From: Streptomyces sp. CB01580
GTDB taxonomy: Bacteria > Actinomycetota > Actinomycetes > Streptomycetales > Streptomycetaceae
DNA length: 64,000 nt
NCBI RefSeq assembly: GCF_001905795.1
Contig: NZ_LIXJ01000001.1
Location: 1-64,000, forward strand
Direction of reading: 5' to 3'
Shown: piece by piece, positions 16,526 to 25,300 of the stretch
Layout of the letters: each line of letters opens with the position of its first letter
Numbering within the stretch: position 1 is the first letter of the stretch
The notes under the pieces: model-generated
Database searches by the model: none
Told to the model about the DNA's origin: nothing
Seen by the model: the letters and a program-made list of their open reading frames with translations, nothing else
Translations under genes and position numbers: made by a program

Positions 16526-16894
16526 ATGGCACTGATGAAGATCTCCGGCACCGAGCTCGTGGTCGAGTTCAGCGGACGCGAGCAGACCTGGCTGCGCCGC
16601 GGCACACTGAGCGTCCCGCTGGCCGCCGTCCGCCGGGTCGTCCCGGTCGACAACCCCTTGCGCGAGGCGCACGGCGCCCGCAAGGGCCTCCAGGTCTCCG
16701 GGGTCGCCAAGATCGGCACCTGGGGCCTGATGCTGGGACCGCGCCAGCTCGTGGCGGCGTACCGGGGCAAGCCCGGCCTGCGGGTCCAGCTCGACCGCGC
16801 CGCCTCCGGCGAGCAGTACGACGAGCTGGTCCTCTCCCTCGACGACGCCGGCGAGCTGGCCCGCCTCATCGGCCGCCACCAGGAGCAGAACTGA
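16526..16894 (+). CDS. Small PH-like protein of the ABC operon
   Basis: About 122 residues: MALMKISGTELVVEFSG at the start, then an alternating beta-strand pattern (VPLAAVRRVVPVDN, GTWGLMLGPRQLVAAYRG, DELVLSLDDAGELARLI) that resembles a bacterial pleckstrin-homology fold. No membrane segment is present. GGAGGG about 10 nt upstream favours ATG 16526 over ATG 16517. The stop overlaps the ATPase start (TGATG), so it is translationally coupled to the transporter. Function is unknown. Confidence 0.75.
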   Translation: MALMKISGTELVVEFSGREQTWLRRGTLSVPLAAVRRVVPVDNPLREAHGARKGLQVSGVAKIGTWGLMLGPRQLVAAYRGKPGLRVQLDRAASGEQYDELVLSLDDAGELARLIGRHQEQN

Positions 16895-17886
16895 TGACAC
16901 AGCAGCACGAGGCGAACGGCCCGCGCATCGAAGTCACCGGCCTCACCAAGCGGTTCGGTGCCGTCACCGCGGTCGACGACCTGAGTTTCCGGGTCGAGCC
17001 CGGCGTGGTGACCGGCTTCCTCGGACCCAACGGGGCCGGGAAGTCCACGACCATGCGGATGATCCTCGGTCTGGTCGCCCCGACCTCCGGCACGGCGACC
17101 ATCGGCGGCCGGAGATACGGGGAGCTGACCCGGCCCTCCGAGGTCGTCGGCGCCGCCCTGGACGCGTCCGCGTTCCACCCCAACCACACGGCCCGCGACC
17201 ATCTGCGCATCTACTGCACGATGGGCGGTCACCCGGCCTCGCGCGTGGACCGGCTCATCGAGGAGCTGGGGCTCGCGCAGGTGGCCGACCGCCGCACGCG
17301 CACCTTCTCCACCGGGCAGCGGCAGCGCCTCAGCCTGGCCACCGCCCTGCTGGGCGACCCGCGCGTGCTCCTCCTCGACGAGCCCAGCAACGGCCTGGAC
17401 CCGGAGGGAATCGCCTGGCTTCGCCGGTTCCTGCGCGGCCTGGCGGCCGAGGGGCGCACGGTCCTCGTCTCCAGTCACGTCCTGAGCGAGGTCCAGCAGA
17501 TCGTCGACGACGTCGTGATGATCAGCCGGGGCCGGCTGGTCGCGGCGGGGCCGCTGGCCGAGATGGAGCGCTTCGTCCCGCGGTCCGTACTCGTACGGTC
17601 CCCGGACGCCGCGGCGCTGCGCGACGCACTGCTCCGGGAGTCCTCCAGCGCACAGGTACGGGTGGAGACCGCCCAGGACGGCTGGCTTCGGGTGTACGGG
17701 GCGACCGACACCGTCGTCGCCGACCTGGCGGCTGCGGCCGGACTGCGGGTGCACGGCCTCGTCACCGAGGAGGCGAGCCTGGAGCAGCTGTTCTTCCGGC
17801 TGACCGGCGACGGGGACGGGGCCCGTGAACCGGCGGTGGCCGGCGCGGCGGCCTCGCACACGAACGACGAGGGGATCGAGCGATGA
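16894..17886 (+). CDS. ABC transporter ATP-binding protein
   Basis: 330 residues. Walker A is GPNGAGKST, the signature is FSTGQRQRLSLA, Walker B is VLLLDEPSNGLDPEG, and the H-loop is VSSHVLSE. The extended C-terminal region after the ATPase (about residues 230-330) is typical of the drug/multidrug export type. The gene overlaps its neighbours by 1 and 4 bp. With the permease it would form an exporter, perhaps for the NRPS product or for antibiotic tolerance; the YtrA regulator argues for an inducible efflux or stress role. Confidence 0.95.
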   Translation: MTQQHEANGPRIEVTGLTKRFGAVTAVDDLSFRVEPGVVTGFLGPNGAGKSTTMRMILGLVAPTSGTATIGGRRYGELTRPSEVVGAALDASAFHPNHTARDHLRIYCTMGGHPASRVDRLIEELGLAQVADRRTRTFSTGQRQRLSLATALLGDPRVLLLDEPSNGLDPEGIAWLRRFLRGLAAEGRTVLVSSHVLSEVQQIVDDVVMISRGRLVAAGPLAEMERFVPRSVLVRSPDAAALRDALLRESSSAQVRVETAQDGWLRVYGATDTVVADLAAAAGLRVHGLVTEEASLEQLFFRLTGDGDGAREPAVAGAAASHTNDEGIER

Positions 17887-18680
17887 GCACACTGATCAGG
17901 GCCGAGTTCCGCAAGCTGCTGGCCACCCGGATGTGGATGTGGGCGCTGCTGGTGGCCGTGGTCCTCGGCGGCGGGATGGTGGGGCTGCTCACTCTGGTCG
18001 GTCCGGAGAACTTCGACCCGCCGATGCCCGGTCTGGACACCGAGGACGGCGTGCGCTCGGTGCTGGGGATGCTCGGGTTCACGGTGATCGTCCCGGCGGC
18101 GCTCGGAACCCTGGCGATGACCTCCGAGTACCGGCACCGCACGGCCACGTACACCTTCCTGTTCGCGCCGAAGCGCTGGCAGGTGCTGACCGCCAAGATC
18201 GTCGTCTTCGGGGTCGCGGGACTGGTCTACGGGGTGGTGCTCACCGGCACCGCGGGGGTCGGCTTCTTCGGCGGGGCGGCGGCCCGCGGGGTGACCCCGG
18301 GCATGGAGTCCGCGGAGGTCCTGGCTCTGCTCGGGCGGCTGGCCGTCACCATGGCCGTCTACACCCTGCTCGGGGTCGCCGCAGGGGCACTGATCCGCAA
18401 TCAGATCGCCGCGCTCGCGGTCGTGGTGGGCTACCTGTACATGGGTGAGCTGACGCTGATGATGATCCCGGGCGTCAAGCTGCTCTACCCGCTGCTCCCC
18501 GGCGGCGCCACCTCCTCGCTGACCGGCTTCACCTACATCGCCGACACCCTCGCCGACCAGTTGGCGACCAGTCCGGTGTCGCTGCTCTCGCCCGTGGGCG
18601 GTGCGCTCCTGCTCACCGGCTACGCCCTGCTCGCGGCGATCGCCGCGGTGCTCGTCCCGATGCGCCGGGACGTGCACTGA
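17883..18680 (+). CDS. ABC transporter permease
   Basis: 265 residues in an ABC-2 permease pattern with about six hydrophobic segments: WMWALLVAVVLGGGMVGLL, GFTVIVPAALGTLAM, IVVFGVAGLVYGVVLTGTAG, LAVTMAVYTLLGVAAGALI, ALAVVVGYLYMGELTLMMI and the C-terminal LLTGYALLAAIAAVLV. The motif LAMTSEYRHRTATYTFL is common in this family. It overlaps the ATPase gene by ATGA. Confidence 0.9.
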   Translation: MSTLIRAEFRKLLATRMWMWALLVAVVLGGGMVGLLTLVGPENFDPPMPGLDTEDGVRSVLGMLGFTVIVPAALGTLAMTSEYRHRTATYTFLFAPKRWQVLTAKIVVFGVAGLVYGVVLTGTAGVGFFGGAAARGVTPGMESAEVLALLGRLAVTMAVYTLLGVAAGALIRNQIAALAVVVGYLYMGELTLMMIPGVKLLYPLLPGGATSSLTGFTYIADTLADQLATSPVSLLSPVGGALLLTGYALLAAIAAVLVPMRRDVH

Positions 18681-18683
18681 GAC

Positions 18684-18745
18684 CCGGTGCCGTGACCGGC
18701 ACCGGAACGGAGCGGGTGCCCCGGACCGACTTCCGGGACACCCGC
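18684..18745. terminator. Two tandem hairpins between convergent genes
   Basis: A perfect 9-bp stem CCGGTGCCG / CGGCACCGG with a TGAC loop (18684-18705) is followed by a second stem, GCGGGTGcCCCGG / CCGGGaCACCCGC with one mismatch (18712-18745). They lie between the permease stop and the MbtH stop and can serve both strands. Confidence 0.7.
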
Positions 18746-18771
18746 GGGATGTTGGTGCGAAGGGACGCGCG

Positions 18772-19020
18772 TCAGGCGGCGGCGCCGGCCGGGCTGGCCG
18801 GCTCCGCCTCCAGGCCCTCCATCTCCCGTATGAGGCTGGCGGGCCTCATGTCCGTCCAGTTCTTCTCGACGTACGCGAGGCACGCCTGGCGGGTGTCTTC
18901 GCCGAACACGACGGACCAGCCCTTGGGAACCTCCGCGAAGGTGGGCCACAGCGAGTGCTGGTTCTCATCGTTCACGAGTACGTAGAAAGAACCGTCCTCG
19001 TTGTCGAACGGGTTCTCCAT
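18772..19020 (-). CDS. MbtH-like protein
   Basis: 82 residues, the usual family size. Family signature is clear: [20 protein letters not shown], then [13 protein letters not shown] and NWTDMRP. MbtH proteins bind NRPS adenylation domains and are often needed for their solubility and activity. Strong ribosome site GAGGAGG before ATG 19020. It is the last gene of a leftward operon (aldehyde dehydrogenase, hydrolase, MbtH), and the only NRPS in view is the one starting at 11620. Confidence 0.97.
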   Translation of the reverse strand: MENPFDNEDGSFYVLVNDENQHSLWPTFAEVPKGWSVVFGEDTRQACLAYVEKNWTDMRPASLIREMEGLEAEPASPAGAAA

Positions 19021-19150
19021 GATGATTTCCTCCTCAAGAGCGGGATCCGGATGCGCCCGGCCCCGCGGAATCGTCCATCGCCCGCTTCCGGACCGACAAG
19101 TTGTTTCGTCCGGCACCGAAACGCGGGGGTCGTGCATCGCCCGGCCCGTG

Positions 19151-19960
19151 TCAGCCGTTCTGTCGGAAGAATGCGAGCAGAACGGAATTCACCTGGTCGG
19201 GACGTTCCAGATAGCCGTAGTGCCCCGCGTCCCGGATCTCGGTGTACCGGGCCCCGGGGACCGCGTCGGCCACCTCCCGGCTCAGATGCGGAGGCAGCAC
19301 CAGGTCGTCGGCGAAACCGATCACCTGGCACGGCGTGCGGATCGCGCGGTAGGCGTCGAGACGGCTCTCCTCGACGTCGACATCGAGCTGGGCCCGGTAG
19401 CCGGCCGCGTCGGCGACCGGGGACAGCTCGAAGATGTCGAGCCAGTCCCGGATCTCCTTGTCCTCCCGCAGCGTCGCGGGCGACAGGTTCTGCATCGCCC
19501 GGAGCGTCGCCCCGTACAGCGGCGTCAGCCGGCCGCCGCTGTCGTAGAACTCCCGCTCCGCCCGGACATGTGCCCGGCGCATCACGTCGCTGCGGCCCCG
19601 CGTCGCCATCAGGACCGCCTGGCTGACCAGGTCCGGCCGGGCCAGACACAGCTCCTGCACCACGTGGGCGCCGAGCGAGGTGCCGACGAGTCGGCACGGA
19701 CCCGCGTCGAGATGCTCGATCAGCGCCGCGGTGTCCGCGACGAGATCGTCGATCGTGAAGCCCTCGGAGCAGGTATCGGTGGGCGGAATGCCCCGGTTGT
19801 TGAAGGTGATCACCCGGTAGCCCGCCTGCACCAGCGCCGGCACCTGGTGCAGATGCCAGGCCCTGCCTCCGGCGCCGGATCCCATGACCAGCACGACCGG
19901 GTCGCCCTGTCCGGTCACCTCGTAGCTCAGGCTGATGCCGTTGACACTCGCTGTCGGCAC
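19151..19960 (-). CDS. Alpha/beta hydrolase
   Basis: 269 residues from a GTG start at 19960, chosen because GGGAGG lies about 6 nt upstream. Core of the fold: [20 protein letters not shown], oxyanion region [10 protein letters not shown], nucleophile GTSLGAHVV, acid GFADDLVLP, and catalytic His in [14 protein letters not shown]. It could be a proofreading type II thioesterase, an esterase or a lactonase; it lacks the typical type II TE sequence and looks closer to the AB-hydrolase-1 family. 72 bp downstream of the aldehyde dehydrogenase gene on the same strand. Confidence 0.9.
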   Translation of the reverse strand: MPTASVNGISLSYEVTGQGDPVVLVMGSGAGGRAWHLHQVPALVQAGYRVITFNNRGIPPTDTCSEGFTIDDLVADTAALIEHLDAGPCRLVGTSLGAHVVQELCLARPDLVSQAVLMATRGRSDVMRRAHVRAEREFYDSGGRLTPLYGATLRAMQNLSPATLREDKEIRDWLDIFELSPVADAAGYRAQLDVDVEESRLDAYRAIRTPCQVIGFADDLVLPPHLSREVADAVPGARYTEIRDAGHYGYLERPDQVNSVLLAFFRQNG

Positions 19961-20032
19961 TGGTCGCCCTCCCTTCCCCGCCCGGTACGGGCGCACTGTC
20001 GAATCGTTGACCACGAAACCGCACGGGCGGCG

Positions 20033-21445
20033 TCAGGCCGCCTTCGGCTCCTCGCTCGTCCGCGCCGCCGCCCGGTCCCAGTACGGGCCGAACAGCGCGG
20101 CCTCGTCCGGAACACGTTCCCGAACGGGACGGGAGATCGTGGTGTAGTTCAGGAAATGCCGCCAGGTGACGTTCCCCGACACTCCGGAACCGCCCCAGCT
20201 CCCACTGGACAGGGTGGTGGTGAATGGCACACCGCTGCTGAAGGATCCGGTGTTCGTCATCGTCGACTGGTTCACCACGACCCGGCAGTGCGTGACGCTC
20301 TCCGCGAGCCGCATGACCCGGTCCGGCCGGCTCGTGTGGATCGCGCAGCTGTGCCCGATGCCGCAGCGTTCCGAGATCCGCTGCACGAGCCGCACGGCCT
20401 CGTCGAAGTCGGTGTACTCCGACAGGGAGAGCACGGGAGAGATCTTCTCCCGCAGCAGCGGACCGTCCTGCCCGGCATCGGGCTGGTCCGCGACGAGCAC
20501 GGAGACCTTGTCCGGCACCGTCAGCCCGGCCGCCGCCGCGATCTGTGCGGCCGGCCGGCCGATCAGGTCGCGATCGAGGGTACGGCCGTCCGGCCACATC
20601 GCCGCGACCAGCGCCGCGGTCTCCGCCGCGTCGCACAGATGGGCCCCGGCACGCACCAGACCGTCGCGGAAGTCGTCGGCGACGGAGCGGTGCACGAGCA
20701 CATTGCTCTCGGACGAGCAGGACGTGCCGTGGTTGAACCCGGCGCCGGTGTGGATGTGGTTCAGGGCCTCGTCGAGGTCCGCGGTCTCGTCCACGAGGAC
20801 CGTGGGGTTGCCCACCCCGGCACCGATCGCGGGCGTGCCGCTGCGGTAGGCGCGGCGCACGGTGTTGGAACCGCCGATGGCGACGACGAAGTCGGCGGCG
20901 GACATGAGGCGTTCGCCGGCGTCACGGCCGGTCACCGGCAGGCACTGGACGAGGTCCTGCGGGGCCCCGACCTCGGCCAGCGCGGCACGCATGACCTCGG
21001 TCGTGGCGAGCGCCGTCCGGTGGGCGCGCGGATTGGGACTGAAGACGACGGCGTTGCGGGTCTTCAGCATGGGCAGGGCATTGCAGATGATGCCCGGGGC
21101 GGGTGCGGTCGCGGGGCTGGCGACGGCGATCACGCCGAGTGGTTTGGCGAGGGTGACGAGTCCCCGTTCGGGCTGCTCCTCGACGACGCCGACCGTACGG
21201 ACCCCGTGCAGGTCGTACAGGATGCCGAGCACCCGTCTGCGCTGGAGTGCGTACATCGCCTCGGCGTCACCGAGACCGGTCTCCTCCTCACTGAGCCGCG
21301 CCAGAGCGCGCGCGTTCTCCTCCCGATAGCAGTGCCAGCCGACGGCCGCCACGGCCTCGTCGATTCCGGCCTGCGACCATGACGCCACTTCCGCCTCCGC
21401 CACGCGGGCGCGGCGTACCGCTTCGTCCACGGATTCGCTGATCAC
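20033..21445 (-). CDS. CoA-acylating aldehyde dehydrogenase
   Basis: 470 residues from a GTG start with GGGGAG upstream. The Cys nucleophile is in NHGTSCSSESNVL, the Rossmann region reads AIGGSNTVRRAYRSGTPAIG, and the C-terminus has NVTWRHFLNYTTISRPV. These are features of the acetaldehyde/sulfoacetaldehyde (SauS, AdhE N-terminal) CoA-acylating branch rather than of NAD-dependent acid-forming ALDHs. The expected reaction is aldehyde + CoA + NAD(P)+ to acyl-CoA, or the reverse. First gene of an operon with the hydrolase and MbtH, so it may supply or reduce an acyl-CoA for the NRPS pathway. Confidence 0.85.
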   Translation of the reverse strand: MISESVDEAVRRARVAEAEVASWSQAGIDEAVAAVGWHCYREENARALARLSEEETGLGDAEAMYALQRRRVLGILYDLHGVRTVGVVEEQPERGLVTLAKPLGVIAVASPATAPAPGIICNALPMLKTRNAVVFSPNPRAHRTALATTEVMRAALAEVGAPQDLVQCLPVTGRDAGERLMSAADFVVAIGGSNTVRRAYRSGTPAIGAGVGNPTVLVDETADLDEALNHIHTGAGFNHGTSCSSESNVLVHRSVADDFRDGLVRAGAHLCDAAETAALVAAMWPDGRTLDRDLIGRPAAQIAAAAGLTVPDKVSVLVADQPDAGQDGPLLREKISPVLSLSEYTDFDEAVRLVQRISERCGIGHSCAIHTSRPDRVMRLAESVTHCRVVVNQSTMTNTGSFSSGVPFTTTLSSGSWGGSGVSGNVTWRHFLNYTTISRPVRERVPDEAALFGPYWDRAAARTSEEPKAA

Positions 21446-22044
21446 AGCAACTCCCCTACGGCGATCGCTGGGGCGCGTCCCTCCGCGCGAGCCCGCTGCG
21501 GGACCTCGCCATCGGGCGTGCGCGCCGTGCTTTCCGGCAGGTCACGGGCCGTACCCAACCTCCGGCAGGGGGCTCCGGCCCCCCTGCTGGCGCAAGGTAG
21601 CCACAATCGGCCCCCGTTCACCACAGTTTCTGTCGACGGCAAATGCCCTGCGGTGAGCGGCCGTTCGGGCGGCATGGTGAAGGCGTGCGTATTCGGCCAA
21701 TCACGGCCGTCGCACTGGCGCACCTGAAAAATTCATGATCCACGCGCTGAGACGGTCATGGGTGTTCAGGGAGCGTCGCACTGTCGGCCGCCGCCCGCCG
21801 CATGACACGGTCACTCGTGTTCCGACTTCCCCCCGGACGACGGCAGACGGCGCCCCGCGGCGCGATCCGCCGACCTCGGCCGCCGATCGAACCCCATTTC
21901 CCCGGTCCGCCCGTCCGACGCCCGTGGAGCGTCGTGCGGTAGGGACCGGGGCGGCGGCCGGACGAGGCGCCGTCTCCGTGCCTGGGCGGGGAGTCGGCCG
22001 CCGGGCCCGGGCAGCCGGGTCCCACAAGACATGGGGGCCGTTCG
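21446..22044. other. 599-bp divergent intergenic region
   Basis: No convincing gene lies here; open frames are rich in R, P and T and look like shadows. It contains a hairpin, GCAGGGGG / CCCCCTGC with a 7-nt loop (21565-21587), a single TTCAC (21617-21621), and an AT-richer patch near 21720-21740. It must hold promoters for the aldehyde dehydrogenase operon and for regulator B. Confidence 0.6.
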
Positions 22045-23031
22045 ATGCAGAGAATCCACTTCACCGCCGCAGATCTCGCGCGCACCCGAATGCAGAGCAC
22101 CCTCGGCCCGGTGGCCGAGGGCGTGTTCGCTCTGGGCGCGCTCACGAGGTCCCGCAGCGCCGATCTCACCGGCTGGCGCGCCGAGGTCACCGCCCGACTA
22201 CGGGAGAGTTCTTCTCTGAGCCAGCCGCTCGGCCCCCTGCTGCAGTCGTTGAACGCCCCCGACGACCTGCTGTTCCTGCTGGATTCCTCGCCGGACGCGG
22301 ACGCCTCCGCGCTGGCCGCGCTCTCGCTGACCCGGACGGAGGCGGTCCGGCTGGCCGTCGGCGTCTGGCGGGCCGGGGTCGCCCCGCTGTGGGACTCGGT
22401 GCAGCAGCGGCTGGACACCGAGTGCGACGCCCACGGGAGGATCGCGATGACGGGCGGGGTCGAGCGGCTGTTGTCGACGCTGCACCCGAGGATCGTGTGG
22501 AACCCGCCGGTCCTGGAGATCCACGACCGCACCGACCGGGACGTCCATCTGTGCGGGCGGGGCCTGTTGCTGGTGCCGTCGGCGTTCCTGACGGGCGTCG
22601 CGGGCCGCGTCATCGGGACCGAGCGGGACAGCGGGCAGGCCGCTCTCGTCTTCGGCATGCCGTCGGACGTGACCTCCCTGTTCTCGCTGCTGCCCGAAGA
22701 GGAGGAGGTCGGCGGCGAACAGGCGCTCAGCGCCCTGGTGGGACAGACCCGGGCGGCCGCGCTGCGGCAGCTGACGGACACCTGCACGACGAGTCAACTC
22801 GCGGCCCGGCTCGGCATCTCCCCCGGAACCGCCAGCCAACACGCCTCGGTGTTGCGGGAGTCGGGGCTGATCACCACTCGTCGCGTGCGCAACTGCGCCC
22901 TGCACACCGTCACTCCGCTCGGCATGGCGCTGCTCGGCGGCCGGCTGCGTACGCGCCCGGCGCCGTCACGGACCGGGCCGGGCGCGCACGCGCCGGGGGT
23001 GAAGTCCCGCGGCCCGCTGCCCGTTCCGTGA
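22045..23031 (+). CDS. Winged-helix (ArsR-like) transcriptional regulator, paralogue B
   Basis: 328 residues from ATG 22045. It starts MQRIHFTAADLARTRMQSTL and ends in a winged helix (GQTRAAALRQLTDTCTTSQL, then GISPGTASQHASVLRESG and HTVTPLGMALL). It parallels the gene at 14742-15881 throughout, including a PVLEIHDRTDRDVHLCGRGL stretch answering PVLSVPAERPREVRLSGSGL. It is divergent from the aldehyde dehydrogenase operon and directly upstream of RiPP precursor 1, so it could control either. Confidence 0.8.
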   Translation: MQRIHFTAADLARTRMQSTLGPVAEGVFALGALTRSRSADLTGWRAEVTARLRESSSLSQPLGPLLQSLNAPDDLLFLLDSSPDADASALAALSLTRTEAVRLAVGVWRAGVAPLWDSVQQRLDTECDAHGRIAMTGGVERLLSTLHPRIVWNPPVLEIHDRTDRDVHLCGRGLLLVPSAFLTGVAGRVIGTERDSGQAALVFGMPSDVTSLFSLLPEEEEVGGEQALSALVGQTRAAALRQLTDTCTTSQLAARLGISPGTASQHASVLRESGLITTRRVRNCALHTVTPLGMALLGGRLRTRPAPSRTGPGAHAPGVKSRGPLPVP

Positions 23032-23066
23032 GGCGAGCCCCGTCCTCGTACGACCACCCCGCACCC

Positions 23067-23243
23067 AGGGCGTGTTGCGAAAGTCCCGTCCGGCCTGCGA
23101 CTCCCGGCACGGCGCCTCGCCACGTTGTCGGGATCTTCCACGTACGCCCGGTACGAGGACGACCCTCCGCCTTGCGATGCACCGCGCCGGACGCCGCGGG
23201 CCCCGCCCTTCGGGCGGACGACGCCACTTTCGCAACACGCCCT
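23067..23243. mobile_element. 177-bp MITE-like element
   Basis: Perfect 18-bp terminal inverted repeats AGGGCGTGTTGCGAAAGT enclose a non-coding interior. The right arm continues into GGCGTCGTCCGCCCGAAGGG (read on the minus strand), which is shared with the 66-bp element at 15951-16016. No transposase is encoded and I see no clear target-site duplication. The right end is 36 bp before the start codon of precursor 1. Confidence 0.8.
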
Positions 23244-23279
23244 GGAAGTCACCGACGAACAAGAGGGAAGGAACACCCG

Positions 23280-23453
23280 ATGAACTTCTCCGATGTCTCC
23301 GCACTCCGCCCCGACGCCGCGACCGGACCGGTCCGCGGCGCGCTCGGCGCCCTGGTGATCGAGGACCTGGACGGCGCGTCGGACGACGCGGTCGCGCTGT
23401 TCACCATCTGCATCCGCAGCACGCCCGCCGGCTCGTCGGCCGCCGTGCGATAG
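23280..23453 (+). CDS. RiPP precursor peptide 1 (azoline-type)
   Basis: 57 residues, starting MNFSDVSALRPDAATG and ending TPAGSSAAVR. The middle and end carry LVIEDLD followed by A-L-F-T-I-C-I-R-S, nearly identical to precursor 2. The leader is acidic and the C-terminal part has Thr, Cys and Ser that a YcaO cyclodehydratase could convert to azolines. GGAAGG about 8 nt upstream is the ribosome site. It stands alone: a MITE ends just upstream and strong hairpins follow. The core boundary is not known. Confidence 0.8.
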   Translation: MNFSDVSALRPDAATGPVRGALGALVIEDLDGASDDAVALFTICIRSTPAGSSAAVR

Positions 23454-23488
23454 CCCACCGGACGTCCGACCGGCGGTGATCCGGGAAC

Positions 23489-23566
23489 GGCCGGCGCGAC
23501 TCCGTGCTCCGGGAGCGCGACGTCGCGCCGGCCCTGACCGCGCGTCGGATTCGGGCGGTCAGGGCC
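23489..23566 (+). terminator. Two overlapping strong hairpins after precursor 1
   Basis: Stem one is perfect over 12 bp, GGCCGGCGCGAC / GTCGCGCCGGCC (23489-23500 with 23522-23533). Stem two is perfect over 12 bp, GGCCCTGACCGC / GCGGTCAGGGCC (23530-23541 with 23555-23566). They share 23530-23533, so full pairing of one shortens the other. No T-tract follows. The remaining sequence to 23838 shows no gene and must carry the kinase promoter. Confidence 0.7.
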
Positions 23567-23838
23567 GTTCGTCGAACTGCCGTCGTCCGGCCGGAGGCCG
23601 GACCGTGCGGCATCCGCTGCGTGCGGCCTCCAGGCGGAGGGTCGTCCTCGTACCGGAAGACCGTCCCCGGGCCCTCCTGACGGCGGATCACCCCCCATGC
23701 CCGCCGCGGCCCGGCCTCACGACCGGGAATTCCCGTCGTCGCCGCACCACTTATGATCTTCGCATGTGCACTGGAGTTCGACGACTTCGCGGGAAGCGCC
23801 ACCGAAGATCGCAGACCGCGCATGAACGGGACGGTCGC

Positions 23839-25125
23839 ATGAAGCAGGGGGGCAGCCGCTCGTCCGGCACGAACGGGGCGGACAACGGGGAAGCAGCAGA
23901 AGGAGGGACCACCGCGGGGCCAGGGGCCGGAACCGGACCCGGCGCGCGAAAGCTCTCGCCGCTGCCGGATCTGCCGGCACCACGCCTGGCCGGGACGATC
24001 CTCAAGGTGGCCTTGCTCGGCTATCTGAGCATCACTCTGATCAACCTCGCGAGCGCGGCGCACACGGCTCTGTCGCTCGGCGCGTGCGCGGTGGCGCTGC
24101 TCCTCGTCTTCCTGCTCCAGATGCGCCACTCCAGTGCGCACGCCCATCTCGCGCCGACCTGGCAGAAGGCACTCACGCTCTCCGCCCAGGCGCTGCTGAC
24201 CTATTTGCCGCTCGCGCTGTTCCACTCCCAGTGGGGCGCGATGGCCGGGTTCCTCGCCGGTTCCCTGCTGCTGCTCCTGCCGCCGAGGGTGGCCTGGCCC
24301 GCGTACGGCGTGGTCGGGCTGTCGATGTCGCTGCCGCCTCTCGCCGACGGCTATCCGCTGCGGGAAATGTTCTATCTCTCCCTGTCGACGCTGCTGACCG
24401 GTCTGGTGGTGTTCGGGCTGTCCCGGCTGTCGGCGCTGGTCCACGCCCTGCACGACACCCGTCTCGAGCTCAGCCGGATGGCGGTGACGCAGGAGCGGCT
24501 GCGGTTCGCCCGGGACCTGCACGATCTGCTGGGCTACAGTCTCTCCGCGATCACGCTCAAGAGCGAGCTGATCCACCGGCTGGTGCCCACGCATCCGCGG
24601 CGCGCGATGGACGAGGTCAGCGAACTCCTGGAGATCTCGCGGCAGTCGCTGGCCGATGTGCGGGCGGTGGCCAGTGGGCTGCGGGCGATGTCCCTGAAGC
24701 AGGAGCTGGGGTCGGCGCAGTCGCTGCTGGAGGCTGCCGACGTCCGGGTGGAGACGGACATCCGCTTCGGCACCGTCGACCAGCAGGTGGACACCGTGCT
24801 GGCGGCGGTGCTGCGCGAGGCGGTGACCAATCTGCTGCGGCACACCCGGGCGACGACGTGCCGGATGGAGGCCGTGCAGGAGGGCGACCGGGTACGGCTG
24901 TCGATGACCAACGACGGGGTGGATCCCGCCTATCGCGACGTCTCCCCGCACAGTGGCAGCGGGTTGGGGAACTTGGCGGCGCGGCTGCAGGCCATCTCCG
25001 GCAGGCTGAGCGTCGAACGCCTGCCGGACAGGTCGTTCCATCTGGTGGCGGAGGCCCCCACCCGGCTGCTGCGGCCGCTCCCGGACCTGGACGACGACCC
25101 GTACGCCGAGGACTCGGTGGCCTGA
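23839..25125 (+). CDS. Sensor histidine kinase (NarL-type partner)
   Basis: About 428 residues. An N-terminal Gly/Thr-rich segment is followed by about five or six membrane segments (ILKVALLGYLSITLINLA through LSTLLTGLVVFGL). The HisKA_3 box is RFARDLHDLLGYSLSAITLK with the phospho-His in DLHDLLG. The ATPase has the N-box REAVTNLLRH and G-box GSGLGNLAARL. It lacks a large extracellular sensor, so the membrane domain probably senses the signal. ATG 23839 is preferred (GGGACGG upstream); ATG 23764 is in frame. The cognate regulator is probably at 28129-28740, separated by precursor 2 and the cyclodehydratase. Confidence 0.93.
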   Translation: MKQGGSRSSGTNGADNGEAAEGGTTAGPGAGTGPGARKLSPLPDLPAPRLAGTILKVALLGYLSITLINLASAAHTALSLGACAVALLLVFLLQMRHSSAHAHLAPTWQKALTLSAQALLTYLPLALFHSQWGAMAGFLAGSLLLLLPPRVAWPAYGVVGLSMSLPPLADGYPLREMFYLSLSTLLTGLVVFGLSRLSALVHALHDTRLELSRMAVTQERLRFARDLHDLLGYSLSAITLKSELIHRLVPTHPRRAMDEVSELLEISRQSLADVRAVASGLRAMSLKQELGSAQSLLEAADVRVETDIRFGTVDQQVDTVLAAVLREAVTNLLRHTRATTCRMEAVQEGDRVRLSMTNDGVDPAYRDVSPHSGSGLGNLAARLQAISGRLSVERLPDRSFHLVAEAPTRLLRPLPDLDDDPYAEDSVA

Positions 25126-25143
25126 GGCACAGGGCCCCGGCAT

Positions 25144-25156
25144 GTGAAGAGTTCAC
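25144..25156. promoter_or_regulatory. Palindromic TTCAC site upstream of precursor 2
   Basis: GTGAA-GAG-TTCAC is a perfect 5-bp inverted repeat with a 3-bp spacer, 145 bp before the precursor 2 start and just after the kinase stop. The same TTCAC half-site recurs at 27938-27960 and 29606-29622. It is a plausible response-regulator site. Confidence 0.5.
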
Positions 25157-25300
25157 TCTCGGCAGATGATCCGTGCACTGTAAGTTCTCGGCCAAGCCTC
25201 GCAGAATCGGTTGGGTGACGCCGGTCCGCTCCTCACCCGGAAACGGGCCGGCCTCCCGAACTCTCGACGCCGTGCGATCCACGAAGGGACAAGAAACACC

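Noticed and set aside
23067..23243. A small open frame or ncRNA inside the 177-bp element
   Set aside because: The perfect terminal repeats and shared arm with 15951-16016 explain it as a MITE; no ribosome site or codon bias was seen.
21735..23453. 572-residue plus-strand frame ending with precursor 1
   Set aside because: It covers regulator B in another frame. Only the last 57 codons from ATG 23280 have a ribosome site and conserved peptide motifs.
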